Positions 20,782 to 28,736 of a DNA stretch of 64,000 bases are shown piece by piece. The notes beneath the pieces were generated by a model. It did no database searches, had not been told where the DNA came from, and saw only the letters and a program-made list of their open reading frames with translations. Both the position numbers and the translations under genes were made by a program. Positions within the stretch are counted from its first letter, which is position 1, and each line of letters starts with the position of its first letter. Where the stretch lies: the NCBI GenBank assembly GCA_963786195.1, contig CAWAYH010000006.1, forward strand, positions 62,001-126,000, in the 5' to 3' direction. The DNA comes from CAWAYH01 sp963786195. GTDB lineage: Bacteria; Acidobacteriota; Vicinamibacteria; Vicinamibacterales; 2-12-FULL-66-21.

Positions 20782-20884
20782 CGCCCTTCGACGTCGCTCA
20801 GGGCGACCCTGAGCCTGTCGAAGGGTCGCGCGCCGCTTCGTGGTTCGACTATGCTCACCACGCCCTGAGCGAAGTCGAAGGGCG
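20782..20884. repeat. nested CCCTTCGAC/GCTCAGGG inverted repeats
   Basis: CGCCCTTCGACGTCGCTCAG (from 20782) and its near-perfect reverse complement ending at 20884 (one mismatch) enclose a second inverted motif, ACCCTGAGCCTGTCGAAGGG. The same motif type is embedded in the MITE-like element at 9437-9478. The rest of 20736-21037 holds no gene I can support. Confidence 0.6.
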
Positions 20885-21037
20885 CCGGCGCGCTCCGGTC
20901 GCGTGGCTCGCTCGCCATGCTCGCTCGCGCCGCAGAACGAGCGGCGTCATTAGACACCTGGTTTGCTCAAATTCGACACAATCGGGAACTTTCTCAGCGC
21001 GTCCGGTGAAGATTAGAGGATCATCCCTCTAACTCTC

Positions 21038-23506
21038 ATGACCGAACGCCTTCGCCTCGACCTCCTCTCCGCTGTTCGTGCCCTCAGCCGGGCGCCCGTG
21101 ACCGCGGCGTCAGCGATGCTGACGCTGTCGGTTGCCGTAGGGCTCAACCTCGCGATGTTCGGCCTCATCGACCGCGCTCTTCTCAGCCCGCCGGCACACG
21201 TGGTCGACGCCGATCGCGTGTTCACACTCGCCTTCGAGGTCCCGCAGACGCAAGGTGCGCAAGGCGCGCGTGGACGGATGACCACGACGTCGTACGTCGC
21301 GTTCGAGGCCATCCGCGATCAGGTGCCCGCGGCCGCGAACGCCGCGGCGTTTCAGCGGACCCCGACCGACGCGATCGTGAACGGCGAGCCCATCGCCGTC
21401 GACGCCATGATGGTGTCCGGCGCCTATTTCACGATGCTTGGCGTCCGTCCCCTGCTCGGTCGCGGAATCGAGCCAGGCGATGACGCGCCGCCGTCCGGAT
21501 CGCCGGTGGCGGTGTTGAGCTACGCGTTCTGGAGGGGAACCTTCGGCGGCGATCCTGGCGTCATCGGGCGCCACATCGTCGTTCGCGGACTCGAGTTCAC
21601 CGTTGCCGGGATCGCGCCCGCCGGCTTCAGCGGTCACAGCGCGGCCCGCGTCGATGTGTGGCTGCCGTTTCACTCGGCGATGCGGGACACGCCCGGCTGG
21701 GATCGTCAGCAGTTCCGCAACATCGCCGGGATCGCGGTTCGGCTCGCTCCGGACTCCACTGCAGCAGCCGCAGCCGGGCAGGCCAGCGCCGCACTCGACC
21801 GGCGCGTGTCGTTGTCGCCCATCGCCGGCGCGGACGTGGCGCAGGCCGAGCAGCGCATTGCCTACTGGCTGACCGGCGTCTCGGTCCTCGTGCTGATCAT
21901 CGGTCTGGCCAATACCGCGACGCTGCTGCTCGTCCGTGGCGCGGGACGAAGGCGCGATCTGGCGATTCGCACGGCCCTCGGCGCATCACGCAGCCGACTC
22001 ATCACGCAGGTCGTCATCGAATCCGCGCTGCTTGCAACCGCGGCCGTCGTCATCGCGCTCGCGCTTGCGTCGTGGTTCGACGAAGCCGTGCGAACGCTGC
22101 TGCTTTCGTCCGTGGCGGAAAGCGCGGGCCTCAGTCTGCGCATGATCGGCGCAGCGGTGCTCGCGGGACTGCTCGCGCTGGCCGTCGCGGCCGCAGCGCT
22201 CATCGCGCAGGTGCCAGGACCGCTGCAGGGCAACGACATCGCGGGCGCCACTCGCGGACGTCCGCGCGCCCGTGCGTACACCGCGCTGCTGCTCGTTCAG
22301 ACGACGCTCTCGGTGGTGCTGCTGGCGGGCGCGGGGATGTTCGGACGAAGTCTGTACAACCTCGTGGCCCAGGACTTCGGCATGCGCATGCACGACGTGC
22401 TGCTGGTCGAGTTCGATCGGGGGCCGGGAGGCGCTCGCGAACGCAATCAGCTGTTCTCGTCGGCGGTGGAGCGGCTTCGCGCGCTGCCCGGCGTCGAGCT
22501 GGCCACGCAGATTCAGATGATTCCCTTCACCGGTTTCCACGTGATCCCGATCAGCGTGCCGGGATTCCAGGGGCCACCGAACGTCAACGGCCAGCTACCG
22601 TATCTGCTGGCCGCCACGCCTGAGCTGCTCGAGATTCTGGACGTGACGATCGTGGAGGGACGACGGTTCACGGAATCAGACGAGCGCGGCGCGCCGGTGG
22701 TGATCGTCAACGAGGCGATGGCGCGCACGATCTGGGCGGGCCAGAGCGCGCTCGGCAAGTGCATCCGCATCGGGTTCGAACCGTCGTTCGATCCGTTCAC
22801 TTCCGGCGGTCCCCCGCCGGCGCCCACGACCGTGCCCTGCCGCGAAGTCGTCGGCGTGGCGCGCGACGTGCGTCAGCGATCGGTCGTCCCGACCGGCCAC
22901 GAAGATCGGCTCATGCAGTACTACCTGCCGTTCACTCAGGTTCCGACCGGTCCGGGAGGCGGGCCTGGCGTTCAGGGACTCCTGCTGCGGGCGGCGGCCG
23001 GACCTGACGCGCTCGCCGCGCCGATCCGCCGGATCGTGATCGGCGATCGGACGGATTTGCCGTTTCTGCAGGTGCGCCGCTACTCGGAGGTCGTGGATCG
23101 TCAGGTGCGGCCGTGGCGTCAGGGCACGGCGCTGCTGTCGCTCTTCGGCGCGCTCGCGCTTGGTGTCGCCGCGATCGGCTTGTATGCCGCGTTCGCGCAC
23201 TCGGTTGCCGAACGTCGTCGCGAGATGGCCATCCGGCTGGCGATCGGCGCGCACACGCGCGGCGTGCTGGCGATGATCCTGAGGGAAGCCGCAACGGTCG
23301 CGGCGGCCGGCGTCGTCCTCGGGTGCGCCGTCGCGGCGATCGGAGGCCGGTGGCTGCAATCGATGCTGTTCGGGACGGCGCCGACCGATCCGCTCGTCCT
23401 CGGCCTGGCGGCGATCGTCATGCTCGTCGTGGCAGGAATTGCGACATTCGTTCCCGCCCGCACCGCCTCCCGCACCGATCCCAGCTCGCTACTGCGGGCG
23501 GAGTGA
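21038..23506 (+). CDS. ADOP-type ABC transporter permease (intact, no prefix)
   Basis: An intact 822-residue permease without a soluble prefix domain. It has the first membrane segment AASAMLTLSVAVGLNLAMFGLIDRALL, a periplasmic MacB-PCD region (AYFTMLGVRPLLGRGIEPGD shortened, SYAFWRGTFGGDPGVIGRHIV), first-core segments VSVLVLIIGLANTATLLLVRG followed by LAIRTALGASRSRLITQVV, and the second unit ending SLFGALALGVAAIGLYAAFAHSVAERRREMAIRLAIGAH shortened, then FVPARTASRTDPSSLLRAE. It is alone on its strand and has no PadR. Its last 81 bases are duplicated just downstream. No ATPase gene accompanies it. Confidence 0.92.
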   Translation: MTERLRLDLLSAVRALSRAPVTAASAMLTLSVAVGLNLAMFGLIDRALLSPPAHVVDADRVFTLAFEVPQTQGAQGARGRMTTTSYVAFEAIRDQVPAAANAAAFQRTPTDAIVNGEPIAVDAMMVSGAYFTMLGVRPLLGRGIEPGDDAPPSGSPVAVLSYAFWRGTFGGDPGVIGRHIVVRGLEFTVAGIAPAGFSGHSAARVDVWLPFHSAMRDTPGWDRQQFRNIAGIAVRLAPDSTAAAAAGQASAALDRRVSLSPIAGADVAQAEQRIAYWLTGVSVLVLIIGLANTATLLLVRGAGRRRDLAIRTALGASRSRLITQVVIESALLATAAVVIALALASWFDEAVRTLLLSSVAESAGLSLRMIGAAVLAGLLALAVAAAALIAQVPGPLQGNDIAGATRGRPRARAYTALLLVQTTLSVVLLAGAGMFGRSLYNLVAQDFGMRMHDVLLVEFDRGPGGARERNQLFSSAVERLRALPGVELATQIQMIPFTGFHVIPISVPGFQGPPNVNGQLPYLLAATPELLEILDVTIVEGRRFTESDERGAPVVIVNEAMARTIWAGQSALGKCIRIGFEPSFDPFTSGGPPPAPTTVPCREVVGVARDVRQRSVVPTGHEDRLMQYYLPFTQVPTGPGGGPGVQGLLLRAAAGPDALAAPIRRIVIGDRTDLPFLQVRRYSEVVDRQVRPWRQGTALLSLFGALALGVAAIGLYAAFAHSVAERRREMAIRLAIGAHTRGVLAMILREAATVAAAGVVLGCAVAAIGGRWLQSMLFGTAPTDPLVLGLAAIVMLVVAGIATFVPARTASRTDPSSLLRAE

Positions 23507-23566
23507 GGGGGACACTCAAACGGGACAGTCACGATTGAGTGTCCCCGGGGGACAGTCACGCGTGAC
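23507..23566. repeat. partial GGGGACACTC palindromic repeat units
   Basis: Contains one left half of the 52-bp palindrome found at 23648 (GGGGACACTC then AAACGGGACAGTCACG), a short right half (GAGTGTCCCC) and a GGGGACAGTCACGCGTGAC fragment. It directly follows the permease stop codon. Confidence 0.65.
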
Positions 23567-23647
23567 GTCGTGGCAGGAATTGCGACGATCGTTCCCGCCC
23601 GCACAACGTCCCGCACCGATCCCAGCTCGCTGCTGCGGGCAGAGTAA
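23567..23647 (+). repeat. 81-bp duplication of the permease 3' end
   Basis: This segment repeats 23426-23506, the last 26 codons and stop of the permease, with a handful of substitutions including TGA to TAA. It is separated from the original by palindromic repeat fragments and followed by the full palindrome, so the duplication probably arose with or through these repeats. Confidence 0.8.
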
Positions 23648-23699
23648 GGGGACACTCAAACGGGACAGTCACGCGTGACTGTCCCGTTTGAGTGTCCCC
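23648..23699. repeat. 52-bp perfect palindrome (REP-like)
   Basis: From GGGGACACTC to GAGTGTCCCC the sequence equals its own reverse complement over all 52 bases, with ACGCGT at the centre. Such long perfect palindromes in intergenic DNA are typical of REP-like elements moved by RAYT (Y1) transposases; no such gene is in the window. It supplies the last ten codons of the methyltransferase that ends at 23669. Confidence 0.8.
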
Positions 23700-24406
23700 G
23701 AAAACACGTCCCGCTGCCACGGGTCCAGCGAGCTGCGGGCGTCGATGCCCACCTCCGCGAACCAGCCCAGCCACTGCGCCCGGCTGAAGAGCCCCTCGAC
23801 GTGACGATCGTGCACGACCGTCACGGTCCCGTCCGCATGCCGCAACAGGAACGCGTAGTCGACGATGTACGTGTCGTCGGACGGATCCGGATCCCAGTGC
23901 CATTCGAGATAACGCAGCGCGCGGCCGTCCTCACCGTCCTCTCCCCCGTGGTCTGTTCCCGGCGTGAACGTCTCGCGGACGTAGTCCGGCACGACGACGA
24001 CCGTGCCGCCCGGGCGGCAATGGATCGCGGCGTTGCGCAGCGTGGCCAGGACGTCCGCGGCCGTCGTCGCATACATGATGGCGTCGTGCACGAACACGAT
24101 GTCGAACTGACGATCGAGCCGCAGCGTCCGCATGTCCCCCAGGACGTGCTCGCACTCCGGGTTCACCGACCGGCTGACGGCGAGCATGCCGGGCGCGCGG
24201 TCGGTCAGCGTCATGCGGAAGTGAGGCTTGAAGTGAAACGCCAGGCTGCCGCCGCCGGACCCGAGTTCCAGCAACGTCCGCGGCGCGGCGGCGTCGCTCG
24301 GCCCGAGCCGGGGGAGCAGATCGGCGGCTTCCTCCATGTAGTGGATGGGCGGCGAGAACATCGGCCACCAGTCGGCGAGGTCGTCGTAGAAATGACGCGT
24401 CGACAT
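23669..24406 (-). CDS. class I SAM-dependent methyltransferase
   Basis: A 245-residue product. Start ATG 24406 gives MSTRHFYDDLADWWPMFSPP, a typical start for this methyltransferase group. Motif I is LLELGSGGGSLAFH (SAM binding), motif II ends in LTDRAPGMLAVS, then FDIVFVHDAIMYATT and PGGTVVVVPDYVRETF. The late part contains YLEWHWDPDPSDDTYIVDYAFLLRH, seen in uncharacterised methyltransferases related to trans-aconitate or small-molecule enzymes. The start is 10 bases after the stop of the upstream permease, so it is co-transcribed. Its C-terminus (SGTLKRDSHA) is encoded by the palindromic repeat, so the native end may have been replaced. Confidence 0.85.
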   Translation of the reverse strand: MSTRHFYDDLADWWPMFSPPIHYMEEAADLLPRLGPSDAAAPRTLLELGSGGGSLAFHFKPHFRMTLTDRAPGMLAVSRSVNPECEHVLGDMRTLRLDRQFDIVFVHDAIMYATTAADVLATLRNAAIHCRPGGTVVVVPDYVRETFTPGTDHGGEDGEDGRALRYLEWHWDPDPSDDTYIVDYAFLLRHADGTVTVVHDRHVEGLFSRAQWLGWFAEVGIDARSSLDPWQRDVFSGTLKRDSHA

Positions 24407-24416
24407 CGCCCCGCGA

Positions 24417-26843
24417 TTACTCCGCTCGCAAGGCATCGAGCGGATCGAGCCGCGTGGCGCGATACGCGGGCAGCACGCATGCGGCAATGGACACGATCGT
24501 CAGCAGCAGCGTGATGGCCACGAACGTGACCGGATCCGTCGGCGACACCTGGACGAGGACCCGGCGAAGTGCGCCGGTCAGCGCGAACGCGCCCGCAAGC
24601 CCGAGCAGGAGGCCGATACCGAGCTGCACGAGCCCTCGCTTCAGAATCAGCCAGGAGACCTGACGCGAGGCCGCGCCGAGCGCCATGCGGACGGCGATCT
24701 CCTGAGTCCGTTGCGTGACTGAGTACGCCATCACGGCGTATAAGCCGACCGTCGCCATGACGAGCGCGATGAGACCGAAGATGGTGAACAGGTTGCCGAA
24801 CACGCGGAACGGCCAGCGTGATTCTGCCACCATCTGGTCCAGCGTCTGAATCGTGAAGACCGGTTGGTCCGGATCCACTCCCTGCACTGCCCTGCGGACG
24901 CCGTCCATCACGGACGCCGCCGGAAGCTGGCTTCGCACGAGCAGCGAGACGCTCGAGGGCGGGTCCTGCCTGGACGGCACGTAGACGACCGGGTTGGGTT
25001 GACCGTCCTGGAAGGATCCGTGACGAATTGACGGGCTGATGCCGACAATCGTCCGCCACACGGCCGCAGGCTGGCCCGGCTGCCGGTCTCGCTCGATGAA
25101 TCGGATGCGCTTCCCCAGCGGATCCTCTCCGGCAAAGACACCGGCCGCCATCCGCTCGTTGATGATGACGGTTTCGAATCCTGGCGCGCCGTCTCTCTCG
25201 CCGAAGGGCCGCCCGCGAACGATGGGCACGCCGACCGTGCCGAAAAACCCGGAACTGATGGCCACCGTCGACACGCGCAGTGGATTCGCGGTCGGAGGCA
25301 ATGGCGGTCTCCCGTCGATCTCGAACGATCGCTGACCCGATGCGAACGGTGGCACGGCCGTCGTGAGAGCAACCGTGTCGACGCCACCGATCGCCATCAG
25401 GCGAGGCTCGAGCTGTTCGAAGAAACCGCGGCGCATGTCCGGCGTCACGTACTTCGTCGCGGGCAGCTGCATGCGCAACGTCATCAGGCGATCGGTCTTG
25501 ATGCCGATGTCGAGCGCATACAGCTTCATGAAGTTCCGGATCATCAGGCCTGCGCCCACGAGCAGCACGACGGTCAGCGCCAGCTCCACGACCACCATCG
25601 TCCCGCTGAACCAGCGGGCCCGGCGGCTGCCGGTGGTTCCACGTCCGCCTTCTTTCATGACGTCGTGGAGGTTGTACTTCGACACGTGCAAAGCCGGAGC
25701 GATGCCGACGAGGATGCCAGTGACCAGGCAGATCCCTGCGACGTACGCAAAGACGGTGTAGTCCATGGCGAAGACGATCCAGTACGGCTTGCCGGGATCC
25801 TGGACGGCGGCATCGAAGATCGGCACCGCGTTCATCGCGATGAGCAGGCCAATGCCGCCGCCGAGCGCTCCGAGCACGCTGCTCTCGAGCAGGAGTTGCC
25901 GGAGCACGCGCAGTCGGGTGGCGCCGAGCGCCATGCGGACGGCTACCTCGCGCGCGCGACGCGACGAGCGCGAGAGCAGCAGGTTGGCGACGTTTGCGCA
26001 GGCGATCAGCAGCACGAAGACGACCGCGCCCATCATCGACAGGAACACCGGTTTCGCGGCGCCGCCCACGAATCGCTCGGTGAACGTCTCAATCCGGATG
26101 CCCACGATGTCCTTGCTCGCGTCCGGATAGGCGGTCGCAAGCTGTCCGGCAATTCCGGTCAGCTCCGCTTGCGCCTGCTTCAGCGTCGTTCCGTCGCGCA
26201 ACCGCCCGAACGGGCTGAGAGAACGTGCGGTACGGGCGTCGTCTGACTTAGAAGGGACGAACGGCATCCACAGCTCGGCGCTGATCGGAAAGGCCATTCC
26301 GTCGGGCATGACGCCGACGATCGTCGCCGGCTGTCCGTTCACGCGGACCGGCGCGCCGAGCACGTTCGGATCGCCGCCGTATCGAGTCTTCCAGAGACGG
26401 TACCCGAGGATGACGACCGCCTCGGCGCCCTGACGCTCGTCCGCTGGAGCGAAGTCGCGGCCGATGAGCGTCGGTTGACCGAGGATCCTGAAAGCATCGG
26501 CGGTCAGCCACGCGCCGCGCGCCTGCTCGGGCCACGTGCGGTCGTCCGCGATGTTCATCGTGCCTTCGGTGAACGCGGCAAGGTCGACGGTGCGGCTGGC
26601 GGTGCGCCAGTCCTGGAACTCCGGGAACGAGACATCGGCACGACCGCCCGTCCGCATCTGCCAGTTCAGCGCGTAGATGTGGCTCGAATCCTCGAATGGA
26701 AGTCCCCGCAGGAACGCGGCGTTGACGATCGTGAACACCGTCGCGTTCACGGCAATCCCGAGCGCCAGTGCCAGAACCGCGACAGCCGTATACCACCGGT
26801 CTTTGGCCATCAGGCGAAACGTGAAGCGCAGATCCTGGAGCAC
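24417..26843 (-). CDS. ADOP-type ABC transporter permease (intact, no prefix)
   Basis: An intact 808-residue permease starting MLQDLRFTFRLMAKDRWYT. It shows the standard order: VLALALGIAVNATVFTIVNA, the FPEFQDWRTASRTVDLAAF periplasmic region, VILGYRLWKTRYGGDPNVLG, LLIACANVANLLLSRSSRR, VAVRMALGATRLRVLRQLL, and a second unit with VELALTVVLLVGAGLMIRNF, VMAYSVTQRTQEIAVRMALG and a C-terminal YRATRLDPLDALRAE. It lacks the prefix domain and a PadR partner. The methyltransferase gene follows within 10 bases. It is expected to be an inner-membrane protein; the transported molecule is unknown. Confidence 0.92.
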   Translation of the reverse strand: MLQDLRFTFRLMAKDRWYTAVAVLALALGIAVNATVFTIVNAAFLRGLPFEDSSHIYALNWQMRTGGRADVSFPEFQDWRTASRTVDLAAFTEGTMNIADDRTWPEQARGAWLTADAFRILGQPTLIGRDFAPADERQGAEAVVILGYRLWKTRYGGDPNVLGAPVRVNGQPATIVGVMPDGMAFPISAELWMPFVPSKSDDARTARSLSPFGRLRDGTTLKQAQAELTGIAGQLATAYPDASKDIVGIRIETFTERFVGGAAKPVFLSMMGAVVFVLLIACANVANLLLSRSSRRAREVAVRMALGATRLRVLRQLLLESSVLGALGGGIGLLIAMNAVPIFDAAVQDPGKPYWIVFAMDYTVFAYVAGICLVTGILVGIAPALHVSKYNLHDVMKEGGRGTTGSRRARWFSGTMVVVELALTVVLLVGAGLMIRNFMKLYALDIGIKTDRLMTLRMQLPATKYVTPDMRRGFFEQLEPRLMAIGGVDTVALTTAVPPFASGQRSFEIDGRPPLPPTANPLRVSTVAISSGFFGTVGVPIVRGRPFGERDGAPGFETVIINERMAAGVFAGEDPLGKRIRFIERDRQPGQPAAVWRTIVGISPSIRHGSFQDGQPNPVVYVPSRQDPPSSVSLLVRSQLPAASVMDGVRRAVQGVDPDQPVFTIQTLDQMVAESRWPFRVFGNLFTIFGLIALVMATVGLYAVMAYSVTQRTQEIAVRMALGAASRQVSWLILKRGLVQLGIGLLLGLAGAFALTGALRRVLVQVSPTDPVTFVAITLLLTIVSIAACVLPAYRATRLDPLDALRAE

Positions 26844-26905
26844 GGATACCTCCCGCTGACGGGTATTACGCTGGCGCGCGGAGAAGGGTTAACGGAATGA
26901 TCCGG

Positions 26906-27175
26906 CGAGTTCGTTGCGGCTGCCCGGAGCGGGACGGTCGCCTCGGGCCTCCCGCTTCGCGCCGGGGAAAAACGGGCGCTCCGCGCGTGTGCTCACGATG
27001 CCGGCGTCGCCTCGGGTTTTCCGTGCGCCGGCGAACAATCGGTTGGGCGGCCGGGTGATTCGCGCGGTGGTGGCGAAAGCGGCGCCTCCGCCGCTCGGTT
27101 TCGCTGCGCACCCGTTTTACCCACTTCGGTGATCCCGGCGCTCAAGGTCGGCCCGATCCGACCGCCCCGCTCCGG
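26906..27175 (+). repeat. MITE-like element (copy A) with 26-bp imperfect terminal inverted repeats
   Basis: The segment is nearly identical to 44099-44370. Its ends at 26924-26949 and 27150-27175 are inverted repeats: both read CCGGAGCGGG, then CGGTCG, then TCGGGCC going inward, 23 of 26 positions matching. It fills the gap between the permease start and the MoaD-like gene. A 72-codon open frame crosses it, but there is no ribosome-binding site or family match, so I treat it as repeat DNA. Confidence 0.75.
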
Positions 27176-27217
27176 GAAGTTCATCGCGGCGCTCGCGACT
27201 CGCAACCGGTCCGGCTG

Positions 27218-27514
27218 CTACCCGCCGGCCATGGCGCCGACGACCAGGAACGGTTCGGCTCCAGTGACGACGGCGTCCGGGAGTGGTGCATCAGGCAGGT
27301 CGTGCGACAGATCGCGCTCGCAGGCAAAGAACCGCACGAACGGCCGACGACGCTCGGTGACGTGATCGCGGATCGTTCCGCGGAGCACGGGATAGGAGGC
27401 CTCGAGCGCATTGAGCATCGAACGCAGCGTCACTTGACCCGCGACGTCGAGCGTCACCTCGCCGTCCACGGCGGCCAGCATTCGCAGGTGCGCGGGCAGT
27501 ACCACTCTAATCAT
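27218..27514 (-). CDS. MoaD/ThiS-like ubiquitin-fold protein
   Basis: A 98-residue beta-grasp protein starting MIRVVLPAHLRMLAAVDGEV. It has LRSMLNALEASYPVLRGTI, the usual helix of MoaD/ThiS proteins, and ends VVGAMAGG, so it carries the C-terminal Gly-Gly needed for thiocarboxylate formation or conjugation. It starts 12 bases after the stop of the beta-propeller gene, with which it clearly forms an operon. No MoaE, MoeB/ThiF-like E1 enzyme or molybdopterin gene is in the window, so a role in cofactor synthesis is not supported by context. It may be a sulfur carrier or a protein modifier acting with the propeller protein. Confidence 0.85.
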   Translation of the reverse strand: MIRVVLPAHLRMLAAVDGEVTLDVAGQVTLRSMLNALEASYPVLRGTIRDHVTERRRPFVRFFACERDLSHDLPDAPLPDAVVTGAEPFLVVGAMAGG

Positions 27515-27526
27515 CTCGCCACTCCC

Positions 27527-28642
27527 TCAGGCCAGCGTCTGGACTTCGACCGACAGCACGGGCGGCAGATCCCGCACGATTGGAGACCAGCTGTCTCCGG
27601 CGTCGGCCGATGCGTACACCTGGCCGCCGGTTGTCCCGAAATACACGCCGCAGGACTCGAGCGAGTCGACCGCCATCGCATCCCGCAGCACGTTGACGTA
27701 GCAGTCACGCTGCGGCAAGCCCTTGGTCAGCGCCTCCCACTCGCCGCCGCCGGTGCGGCTGCGGTACACGCGCAGCTTGGCATCGGGCGGATAGTGCTCG
27801 GAGTCGCTCTTGATGGGCACGACGTAGATCGTCTCCGGCTCGTGCGCGTGAACGTCGATCGGAAAGCCGAAATCGGATGGCAGGTTCCCGCTGACTTCCC
27901 GCCACGACTCGCCGGAGTCGTCTGATCGCATGACGTCCCAGTGTTTCTGCATGAAGAGCACGTTCGGGCGGGACCGATGCATGGCGATGCGATGCACGCA
28001 GTGACCGACTTCGGCGGTGGGATTCGGGATGCCTTCGGACTTCAGCCCCCGATTGATCGGCCGCCACGTCGCCCCCGCGTCGTCGGTGCGGAACGCGCCG
28101 GCGGCGGAAATCGCGACGAACATGCGATCGGTATTCGTCGGATCCAGGAGGATGGTATGCAGGCACAACCCACCGGCGCCGGGTTGCCATGACGATCCGG
28201 AACCGTGGCCGCGCAGTCCCGATAGCTCGTGCCACGTCTGCCCGCCGTCGGCCGAGCGAAAGAGCGCGGCGTCTTCGACACCCGCGAAGATGACGTCAGG
28301 GTCCTTCGGCGAGGGCTCGATGTGCCAGACCCGCTTGAATTCCCAGGGGTGCGGTGTTCCGTCGTACCACTGGTGCGTTCCGGGCACGCCGTCGTAGACG
28401 AACTTGTTGCCCGCCGGCACCCACGTCTTGCCGCCGTCCGACGAACACTGAATCATCTGCCCGAACCAGCCGCTGCTCTGGGATGCGTAGAGACGATCGG
28501 GATCCGCGGGAGACGCCTTGAGGTGATACACCTCCCAGCCCGCGAAGTACGGACCGGCTACATCCCACTGCTGGCGCTTCCCGTCCGACGTCAGAACGAA
28601 GGCGCCCTTGCGTGTGCCCACCAGCGCTCGTACCCGGCTCAT
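27527..28642 (-). CDS. BNR/sialidase-like beta-propeller protein
   Basis: An intact 371-residue protein made of BNR-type repeats with Asp-box motifs: SSDGGKTWVP, SADGGQTWHEL, TDDAGATWRPI, SDDSGESWREV, SRTGGGEWEAL and SADAGDSWSPI, i.e. six blades. It begins MSRVRALVGTRKGAFVL with no signal peptide, so it appears cytoplasmic, unlike most sialidases. Catalytic Arg triad and Tyr/Glu pair of sialidases are not evident, so enzyme activity should not be assumed. It sits directly upstream of a MoaD/ThiS-like gene; this pairing recurs in other genomes as far as I recall, but its function is not known to me. Confidence 0.85.
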   Translation of the reverse strand: MSRVRALVGTRKGAFVLTSDGKRQQWDVAGPYFAGWEVYHLKASPADPDRLYASQSSGWFGQMIQCSSDGGKTWVPAGNKFVYDGVPGTHQWYDGTPHPWEFKRVWHIEPSPKDPDVIFAGVEDAALFRSADGGQTWHELSGLRGHGSGSSWQPGAGGLCLHTILLDPTNTDRMFVAISAAGAFRTDDAGATWRPINRGLKSEGIPNPTAEVGHCVHRIAMHRSRPNVLFMQKHWDVMRSDDSGESWREVSGNLPSDFGFPIDVHAHEPETIYVVPIKSDSEHYPPDAKLRVYRSRTGGGEWEALTKGLPQRDCYVNVLRDAMAVDSLESCGVYFGTTGGQVYASADAGDSWSPIVRDLPPVLSVEVQTLA

Positions 28643-28736
28643 TCCACGTTCCTTCCTGAAGCAGCCGTCAGGCCGTCCACTATATTATGGTGTCGCGCGG
28701 CGACGTCAGCGCCGCGCAGCTCTACTGAAGCCCCTC

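Noticed and set aside
26914..27132. 72-codon open frame as a real gene
   Set aside because: It lies wholly in a MITE-like repeat, has no ribosome-binding site and no recognised family; kept only as a possible conserved peptide in the findings.
27218..27514. Molybdopterin synthase small subunit
   Set aside because: No MoaE or other molybdopterin genes are in the window, and the partner gene is a beta-propeller protein.
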